Shown here piece by piece: positions 55,870 through 64,000 of a DNA stretch of 64,000 nucleotides. How positions within the stretch are numbered: position 1 is the first letter of the stretch; every line of letters begins with the position of its first letter. The stretch is from the NCBI GenBank assembly GCA_028274465.1, contig CM051456.1, positions 87,220,753-87,284,752 on the forward strand, written 5' to 3'. The notes beneath the pieces are model-generated. The model was given only the letters and a program-made list of their open reading frames with translations. It ran no database searches and was not told the DNA's origin. A program made the translations under genes and the position numbers. Source of the DNA: Plantago ovata (Eukaryota; Streptophyta; Magnoliopsida; Lamiales; Plantaginaceae).

Positions 55870-57936
55870 AGAAGAAATATCAGAATGTATGAAGAAGCTA
55901 CTCATACAGGAGCAAAGAACTGAATCTGATGCTAGGCAAATCAAGTCAATTGAACTAAATGATGATTCTGACAATGACTCTCCTCCCCCAAGTCATGACA
56001 AGATAAATATAGTTCATGACAAAGAATTTTCAGCAAAAGACGCAGTTGCTCCGGATGTTGCTGAAACTATGCAACTTCCTGTGCCTGCTGATGAGTTACC
56101 ACAATCTAGCAATGCTGAACAAGCAGTTGCTGATGAACCGATCTCAACAGAGACACAACAAAATACCAGTAATACTGAACAAGTACATGCTGAAGAGTCA
56201 CATGCTGATGAGCAAACTTATCCAGATCCAAAGAGCAGAAAACCTGTTAACAAATGGATTAGAGATCATCCCTCTATGGATATGATTGGTGATATTGACA
56301 AACGCCAAGTGACTAGATCCAAAGTATCTGCTACTCATGACTTGCTGAAGAAGCAAATGTCGTAGAAGTAGAAGCTTTGTTCTCTTGCTTTGTTTCAGAA
56401 ATTGAACCCAAGGCTATAGAAGAAGCTCTAAAGCATTCTGAATGAATCAAGGCAATGCAAGAAGAACTGGATCAATTTGAAAGGAACAAAGTCTGGAAAC
56501 TTGTACCTCTTGCTGAATGCAAGAAAGCTATTGGTACAAAGTGGGTGTTCAGAAACAAGTTGAGTGAATCTGGTGAAGTAACAAGGAACAAAGCACGTTT
56601 AGTTGCTCAAGGTTACTGTCAGACTGAAGGATTGGACTATGATGAGTCTTATGCACCAGTTGCAAGATTGGATGCAATTAGACTTTTCTTGGCTTGTGCT
56701 GCTCACAATGACTTCATTGTTTATCAAATGGATGTTAAAAGTGCATTCTTAAATGGTGAACTTGCTGAAGAAGTCTACTTGGAACAACCCCCTGGCTTTG
56801 AACTTCCCTTAGAAACCAAGATGGTATACAAGCTTCAGAAAGCTGTATATGGTCTAAAGCAAGCACCTAGAGCTTGGTATGATACCTTAGCTAAGTTCTT
56901 GCTGGATAATGGTTTCAAGAAAGGTGAAGTTGACAAAACTTTGTTTACCATGAACCATGATGGTAAACTACTCTTAGTTCAGATTTATGTGGATGACATA
57001 ATATTTGGATCTAAGGACAAGCAACATTGTGATGATTTTGCCAAACTCATGACAAACAAGTTTGAAATGAGTATGATGGGAAAATTGAATTACTTCCTAG
57101 GATTGCAAGTCAAGCAACTCAAGGATGGAATATTCATAAATCAAGCAAAGTATGCGAAAGAAACGCTCATAAAGTTTAGGATCAAAGAGGAAGAAAAACC
57201 TGAAAAGATCCCTATGAGTGTTGGTACCAAATTGGGCTATACTAAAGAAGATAAAAGTGTTGAAGAACACAAGTATAGGAAGCTCATTGGTTCCTTGTTG
57301 TATTTAACAGCAAGTAGACCTGACATTCAGTATGCTGTTTGTGTGTGTGCGAGATTCCAATCTGATCCAAGAGAATCACACTACAAAAAGGCACTTAAGA
57401 TACTGAAATATGTCAAAGGTACAGTCAATGTTGGATTATGGTATCCTAAAGATTCTGGACTTGAAATGGTTGGTTATTCAGATGCTGATCATGGAGGATC
57501 AACTCTTGATAGAAAAAGTACTTCTGGAACTTGTCAGTTTCTAGGTACTAGATTAATATCATGGTTCATCAAGAAGCAAACCTGTGTTGCCAATTCATCT
57601 ACTGAATCTGAGTACATTGCAACTGGTTGTTGCACAGCTCAAATCCTATGGATTCAGCAACAATTAAGAGATTATGGTATTTCTGCAAAGAAAACACCAA
57701 TCTTCTGCGATAATACAAGTGCTATTGCTATCACGCAAAATCCTAAGTTCCACTCAAGGACAAAGCACATTGATATTACACATGATTTCATTAGAGATCA
57801 TGTGGAAAAAGGAGACATTGAGGTTGTGAAAGTAGGTACTGATGATCAACTTGCTGACATCTTTACCAAGCCCCTACCAGATAATAGATTCGCAATGCTA
57901 AGGTATAACCTTGGATTGATTGAAATACCTCAATAG
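55859..57936 (+). pseudogene. Element A reverse transcriptase and RNase H
   Basis: A linker (55859-56365) rich in Glu, Ala and Asp ends in [20 protein letters not shown]. After a frameshift and a TGA near 56443 an intact 493-codon frame (56455-57936) follows. It shows [54 protein letters not shown], the catalytic [11 protein letters not shown], then RNase [32 protein letters not shown] and [16 protein letters not shown]. All catalytic acidic residues are present in this part. Element B has the same region at 42748-44475. Confidence 0.92.
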
Positions 57937-57956
57937 TAAGGTATACAATTGGCAGA

Positions 57957-58319
57957 TTGCTGAAACAGGCATTCAGCAAGCCAAAGTATGCTTACTTGAA
58001 TAAAAGCTCCTTCCACTGATTTCCTCTAAAAAGAAATGATAGTTCACTACATGATTGCTGAAACAGGCATTCAGCAAGTAATTCCTTCAAAACGGGTATT
58101 TATTAGGAAACTTGATCACTTGCTGAGACGGGCACTCAGTAAGAGAAAAACCTTAAGGATTGCTGAAACGGGCATTGAGACAATCAAAGATACTAAAACA
58201 GGTATTCAAGTATCAAAGAAAAATTCTGAGACGGGAACTCAGCAAAGAGCAAACTCACTTCTCAGATTTTACCAAAAGATATCGCAAGACAAAAAGAATT
58301 TACTGAGACGGGAACTCAG
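57957..58319 (+). repeat. Stem-loop array between pol and the extra ORF of element A
   Basis: Eight short inverted repeats lie at 57957-57979, 58055-58077, 58084-58105 (decayed), 58120-58142, 58160-58182, 58189-58214, 58226-58242 and 58303-58319. The typical form is TTGCTGAA-ACAGGCA-TTCAGCAA. Others are CTGAG-ACGGGAA-CTCAG and GATACT...AGTATC around the same loop. Loop bases are kept while paired bases change together. Confidence 0.85.
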
Positions 58320-58842
58320 AAATGTCTTTTAATTTAAAGGAAATATCAGATATTCGATTAAGGGGGAACTTTCAGCAAATAACAAGGCTTATTACACAAA
58401 TTCGCTGAAAAGATTCTTGTTTACTTCAACAATCAATCAAATCCCATAAATCTAGGTAAAATCAATTTGTGACGTTAATCGGGCACATATAAACTCGCTA
58501 ATAATCATGACATGAAATACAATCGTGGCCATTGATTTAAAGTAGTTTTTGATCTGACGGTTAATATTGCAAAGAGAAAGAGTGCTCTGACGGTTTTTGT
58601 TAGTGGACCACTACGCATTTAATGCAAAGGCTCCACTAACGCTGTTCAATCTCTGATTTACAACTCAAAAACGATTGAGCTTCTTGCACACCAAAGATAC
58701 TATATAAACAAAGAGTTAGAGAAAGACAAAATTCTTTAACTCATATTTCCTTTCTCTGCAAATTTTTATAGCCTGTGCTCACTGTACCTCCGGTCAAAAA
58801 TCAAGTTAATCTTTTTCGTACATTTATCACACTATATAAGAA
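58320..58842 (+). other. Spacer and leader of the extra ORF in element A
   Basis: No coding region was recognised. It contains GATTAAGGGGGAACTTTCAGC at about 58356 (a purine tract followed by the TTTCAGCAA motif) and ends just before the ATG at 58843. It is matched by 41861-42397 in element B. Confidence 0.6.
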
Positions 58843-61800
58843 ATGGCCCCAAAGAGACAGTCATCTAAGACCTCAAAGTCATCGAAAGTTGATAGTGCTG
58901 GAAAAAGCACTTCTCCGGTTATAACTCCGGCAACCAACACAGTGAAAATTGTGTTGAAGAACGATCGTATAACGGAGAGACCCATGCCGCCTGCATATCT
59001 TGACACTGCAAAGTGTGAAATGATGATGCGATGGGGCGGATTTTCCAAAGAAAAGTATATAAGATACTTCTATGAACAAGAACTAGATGGAGAAAATGAG
59101 GAGGCGCTTGAGTTGATAAAACAACAAGGCCTTACTTTCTTCATAACTGCTCGCCCTAAGAAAGTGAGTATGTTAGACACCATGGATTCTACAACAATGC
59201 AGAAATCCAGACTCTAGCTGATGGACAAGGAGTCACTGAAAAAGTGATCTCTTCCACAGTTCAAGGTGTGCAAATCATCCTGAAATGGATTGATTTAGCC
59301 AACATCTTTCAGATTTCAACCACTGGAACTGAAGATGACATCACTGCCACTGATGAAGAAATTGAAGCCTTCTACAGTGATGTCAGAAATGAGAAAATGA
59401 AGAAAGGAGAGATTGCTCCCGTGACTTGGACAAAGCACGTTAAGAGGAAGCATCTCTGCCATTCACTTGGTCTAGTAGCTCTGCTACTCATCAAAGTCTT
59501 AGACTCCCAAGTTGGAGGAATTGACTAAGTAGGCATGAGAAGGTGGCCGTTGCTGATGCATATACATGAGAACAAAACTGAGCTCAAACTGGGCAAAGTA
59601 CATTTTCAACAGACTTGTTGATTGTGTTACTAAATTTAAGGTCAAGGTTGAAGACAACAAGGTCTCACCTACCTTCCCAGTCATGTATGGACTAAAAATA
59701 TGCTATATCCTTGAACACATCAGGATTCAGCTGAGAAACCCATTGCCGATTAAGAAATCAGTATGCAATGTGGGAAGAGCCTTCTACAAGCAAAATTGAC
59801 CTAAGCTTGCTGACAAGAAATCAAAGAAGACAACAGCTGCAAATGTTGTCAGCACAAGTCATCAAGAAAGGTATACAACAACTGCAGATGTTGTCACCAC
59901 TAGTCAGCAAGACAAGATTCCAACAGCTGAAAAAGTTGTTGATGAAACTGTTGTAGATGGTGATCAACAAGGTACGTGTACAACAGCCGTTGCTGAAAAT
60001 GCAACCACTGCAGATGCTGCTGCTGAAAAGCAATTGGAGAAATCCAAGAAGAAAAAGAGGAAAGCTGATGATGACACTCAAACTGCAGCGTCATCAGCTA
60101 ACCCCATCCCTAAGAGGAAACGGACAAATAACCCAAGAAATAAAACACTGGCTCGCAAGTCAGTTCCAGTTGTCCATGATCTTTCGGATGATACTCCAGG
60201 AGTTGCTGAAACACAAGCTCCAGTAGATGTTGATGAAGTGCTTACGGAAGCCTACTTCGGCAATGTTGAAGTGTTTGCAGAAGCCTTCAACAATCAACTT
60301 AATGTTGATACATCTTCTGAGATAAGACCACAAGGCTGTGGAAACAAAATTCCTGCCCCAATGCCAGATATCTACATTGTAGATAATCTAGATGCTGAAA
60401 AGATGGTTGCTGGACAAGCAATTCATCAAGTTGCTGAAACCGCAGTTACTGAGACTGTGATTGCTGAAGAACCAGTTGCTGAGACTGCAATGGTTCAAGT
60501 CCCAGAAATTGCTGAAACACCACAAGAGACATTATTCGACGACGCATCTCGTGATGCTGAGAATACTGGACCTAGTTCACCGAAAATATCCATTGACAAA
60601 GTTCAACTGGTGCTGACAGAACTGAGCCAGCAAATGAATTGGAGATTGAAGACACCTCCAACAAATCAGTAGATGTTTTCATGACCAGCAGTGAACTAAA
60701 AGGTCAAGATGTCTCTGCTCAACTTGTCATTTCAGAGACAAGGGAGATTGCTGAATCTGCACAACTTTCTCAAATAGAGCAAGAGAAGAGTCTGCTGAAG
60801 AACAAGTCCCAGATATTGAAGAAGCTGTCATTGCTGAAAGAACTGAGTCACCACCTGCCCTTCTTCAGCAGGTAGTTAACTCAACCATAAGAAAAACTTC
60901 ACTATCTGAAACTCATTCTTTTGCTAATATAATGATCTCTTTACAGACTTCTCAAGATACAAGTCAGAAGGTTGCTGAAACTTCTGCACCAGAATCCACA
61001 CCTCTTGTTCAGCAGGTAGATAAAGTTTTTGGTAATTCAACTAAGTTTGAAAACTTAGTACTTGTATCTAACTTAAAATTATTTCAGGATGAACGATTCA
61101 AGGATGTTTCTCAAGCTCCTGAAGCAATGGAAATAGTACCAGCACAAACAAGTGTGCAACATGAGCTTGTTGAATCTCAGCAGGTAAATCATGTTCTAGC
61201 TTTTGACTCTAAAACTATTCTCCAAAACTTTCCTGAAATTAATTTTATTCTTTTTCAGGCTCAAAAGGAGACCACTGAAGTGGTTCACACCACTGAAGAT
61301 CTGAAGAACTTTACTCGGACTTCAAGAAAACTACCTTGACCAGAGTTGCAAAATCTGTCAGCAACTGGCAAAGGTACATAAGGATGGACTTTTCTGATCT
61401 TCACCTTCATCTGTCCAACGAGAAAAAGCGACTTTCTCTGCTGAAACACGAGACGTTTGTGCACTCCATACTTCCAGAAGAGTTGACATATTCTCAGCTC
61501 ATGAGCTCAAGTTTGATTGCTCTAATCAGAGAGAATATGAAAGCTAAATTCAAGAGTGCCTCTCCAGCTGAACAAGTTGTGATGCTCAAGGGTTCCTCTG
61601 TACCCGTGGTGGCTGATCCCCACAAAATCAATGAAGAAGAGGAAGTTACAAGTGTCGCACTGTACAAACATCTTGAGTTGGTCATACTGACGGACGATGA
61701 TGAAGAAGAAGAGGATGAGAACATTCCTAAAGATCCAAGTGATGATGAAGGAAAAGATTCTAAGGACAAAAAGAATGACGATGATGATAATCAAGGTCCT

Positions 61801-64000
61801 AGTCCTGATGTTGGTGGACTTAAACTGACAATTGCTGAGACTGAACATCATGATACTGAAAATCAGCAAGCTGATCACACACCAAGTCAGCAACAAGAAT
61901 CCAATCCTGCTCCTGCTGAGACAAGTACTCCAGCAACTGAACAAGTTGCTGAAACTGAAGAAGAGTACGCCAGAAAGCGTGCTGAAATGAAATTAGGCAA
62001 AAATAAGCTTTCTGATGCCGAGTTATCTTTACTCGATGCCAAGGTCACTGAACCAAACCTTGATGATGAAGAAATGGATGAAGATTATCAAAGAGCACTT
62101 CAAAACAGTCTACAGATTCATGCAAGGCATACACAGAATCTAGACATTGCTCAATCTTCATGAGTAAAGCATACGGAAGTCCCCTCCCTTCCACTTACTA
62201 CTGGTGAAACTTCAGTTGTTGAGTCTCAAGAGTTTCCCTCAGCAACCACTCAATCAAAAGTTACTACTGGTGAAATTCCAGTTGTTGAGTCTCAAGCGTT
62301 GCCCTCAGCATCCACTCAACCGAAAGGAAATGAAGCTACAGATTTAAGAACCAAGGTTGCTGGCCTTGATGAATCTGATGACGAAGAAGATCTTTCAGCA
62401 AATGAAGAAGATCTAACAAAGAAAGCTGAACCCACAGTGGTTACAATTCCTCCTCCTGATGATGAAAATGATGTAGGAGATGATATAAGATGCCATTTGC
62501 TGACCAAAGATGATCAATTCGCTACTGAGATCAAAGTTCATTCCGTAACTCCTTCTTTAGTGTCGTTCCCTAGTGTGGAGGATTTTACTCCAAGAATAAA
62601 GGCACTAATGGAAGTCCACAAAGCCTACAAAGAAGAGGAAGATGCACTGCTTGCTGAGAGTTCGCTTGACATAGGCAAAATACTGGCAATTGTGCTGAAA
62701 CGCACTACTTCTCTTACCATAGCTCAAAAAGACATAAGTCTACATCATAAAAGCTATGAAGATGATGTCAGTCAAGCACTCAAATTGGCAGAGACTGCAT
62801 TGAAAAAGGCTCAGACTTTCATTGAAGAATAAGTCGAAAATGAGCGCAGACATGAGGAGAACTTGGTGAGTATAAAACAAGAATTGTCCAAGTTGACCAC
62901 TGATCAGCAAGCAATTATTCTTAAGTACAATAGCCTAAGTACTCTCGCTGAAAATTGCAATGAGTTTTTCTCTCTGCACATTACACCAATGATGCAATCC
63001 ATGTCTAAGGGGGAACATAAACAAAGAAAATCTTCAAGAAAGAAAACCCTGCTGAAGCGCCATTGACAATAGAACCTCTTGCTGAAAGAGAGCAAAGTTC
63101 TAAAAGACAAGCTGAAACAGATTCTGAGTTAAATTCAGCAAATCCGAAAAGGAGAAGAACATCTGCTGAAACTCATGAATATTGTCGTACTGAGAGTCAT
63201 CAAGATCTGAATGAAGATGATGATGATGATGACAATCAAACAATAGCTCAAGCTATAAGAGCTAGACCAATCACAACTCTAACTCCGTCTGGCCACTCAA
63301 AACATTTCTCTTCTGACTCAAGATCTTCAGCAAGAGATCAAGAAAATGCAAAGTCAAGAAGAAGAAGGCAAAGACAGGAAGAAAAGAGGCTAGCCAGCAT
63401 TGCCATTGGCTCTGACATTGATTATACAAAGACCAACAATGAGGAAACAATTCAAAATGTGATCAGAAATGTTCATGGTTGTTGGATCTTAAAGCTGGAA
63501 GATGCATTGGCAAATGATTTCTTTTCAACTGTTGTACTGAATCAAATGTACACATGGATTGAATTAAAGGTGAAAAGAAACGAAAGGGATTCTCCTCCCT
63601 ACCCAAGAAACATTGCTGCAAGATGGCTGAATCTGGAAGTCTTGGTAAGAAGAACATCTATTGGCAAGCAAATGAAGCAAGAGCCCGATTTAATCAAACC
63701 AATTGATGTTGCTTACTACTCTGACCCTTTAACCAAGAAGTCAAAGAAGAAATATGGCTTAATTCCTTATGAGTATTTCTATCTCACTGCCAAGGATCAA
63801 GAAGAAGATCTTCTCTGGTTAAGGAAGATTCATGCTAACAAGGGAATTTCAGATACACAACTTCTCCATGCCAGCAATTGGGGCATGCACACTACAAAGA
63901 AATGAATGGTTAAAACCATCATTATACCGCCTGCAAGAACGCAAGGATCATTCAGCTCGAAGTCCGTAAGCTACTTGAAGATTACGAAAAGGACTGTGTT
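58843..64000 (+). pseudogene. Element A extra ORF (env-like position), degraded, runs off the window
   Basis: Pieces: 58843-59217 (MAPKRQSSKTSKSSKVDSAG start), 59244-59799 (VKRKHLCHSLGLVALLLIKV), 60034-60672 (KKKKRKADDD, KRKRTNNPR), 60639-62163 (DFSDLHLHLSNEKKRLSLLK; ILPEELTYSQLMSSSL), 62299-62832, 62863-63066 and 63063-63905 (KSKKKYGLIPYEYFYLTAKD). They lie in different frames with at least eight breaks. The order and content match element B (41860 down to 35758). No signal peptide or membrane span was seen, so a true envelope role is doubtful. The last coding bases and the 3' LTR are beyond position 64000. Confidence 0.8.

Larger units (their letters stand above)
15924..64000 (+). mobile_element. 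Element A: SIRE-like Ty1/copia retrotransposon, split by nested elements, 3' end beyond the window
   Basis: Own segments of A are 15924-18507 (5' LTR, primer-binding site, gag N-terminus), 44594-44950 (gag zinc knuckle) and 53383-64000 (gag C-terminus, protease, integrase, reverse transcriptase, RNase H, stem-loop array, extra ORF). The intervening pieces are element B and element C with their target-site duplications. Domain order (integrase before reverse transcriptase) shows Ty1/copia. A long LTR, a coiled-coil gag tail and a large ORF after pol fit the SIRE lineage, which is an inference. Several frames have stops, so the copy is inactive. Confidence 0.9.

Overview
This window is plant nuclear DNA, most likely from a eudicot. 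The evidence is plant-type LTR retrotransposons (SIRE-like copia, Athila and Tat-like gypsy, a Cassandra TRIM), plant-style introns and long AT microsatellites. I cannot name the species. No bacterial gene, CRISPR array, complete tRNA gene or complete rRNA gene was seen.

Layout. Positions 1-3350 hold the 5' end of a minus-strand Ty3/gypsy element (Tat-like) that runs off the left edge. Positions 3351-15923 are the only stretch that is mainly not LTR retrotransposon. It holds exon-like pieces of two unrecognised minus-strand genes. One of these (about 6190-11429) has two sets of tandemly duplicated exons and is interrupted by an Athila-type solo LTR (8290-9800, TSD CAAGT). It also holds tandem and dispersed duplications of non-coding DNA.

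Positions 15924-64000 are one nest of LTR elements that can be dissected by target-site duplications (TSDs). Element A is a plus-strand SIRE-like copia element: 5' LTR 15924-17471, gag, pol and an extra 3' ORF that runs off the right edge. It is split by element B, a minus-strand relative (18508-44593, TSD CTCAA/CTCAG), and by element C, a plus-strand Athila element without pol (44951-53382, TSD CAGTC). B carries in its 3' LTR a full-length minus-strand Tat-type gypsy element D (18708-31481, TSD GAAGT). D itself carries a 2.0-kb solo LTR E (26849-28858, TSD TGGCC). B also carries a 2.6-kb solo LTR F (32987-35621, TSD AGTAG) and a Cassandra TRIM G (37040-37833, TSD TTTTC). The deepest chain is therefore A, B, D, E.

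Almost every retrotransposon reading frame is broken by stops, frameshifts or nested insertions, so these are relics. The main exception is the 768-residue gag-protease of element C, which is open but has no reverse transcriptase or integrase. The youngest datable insertion seems to be D, whose two 942-bp LTRs differ at about 19 positions by eye.

The most unusual structures are not genes. (1) Between pol and the extra ORF of both A and B lies an array of 7-8 short stem-loops. Their loops are conserved (ACRGGMA) while their stems vary with compensating changes. (2) Element C carries about 20 copies of a palindrome, AAGCG-NNN-CGCTT, in four clusters, one of which forms a 32-bp-arm hairpin. (3) Three unrelated LTRs (E, F, G) contain RNA polymerase III-type internal promoter sequences: tRNA-like A and B boxes with identical 32-nt spacing in E and F, and a 5S rRNA segment in G. 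(4) Element D has about 25 tandem units of about 47 bp in its 3' non-coding region, with a 150-bp higher-order duplication.
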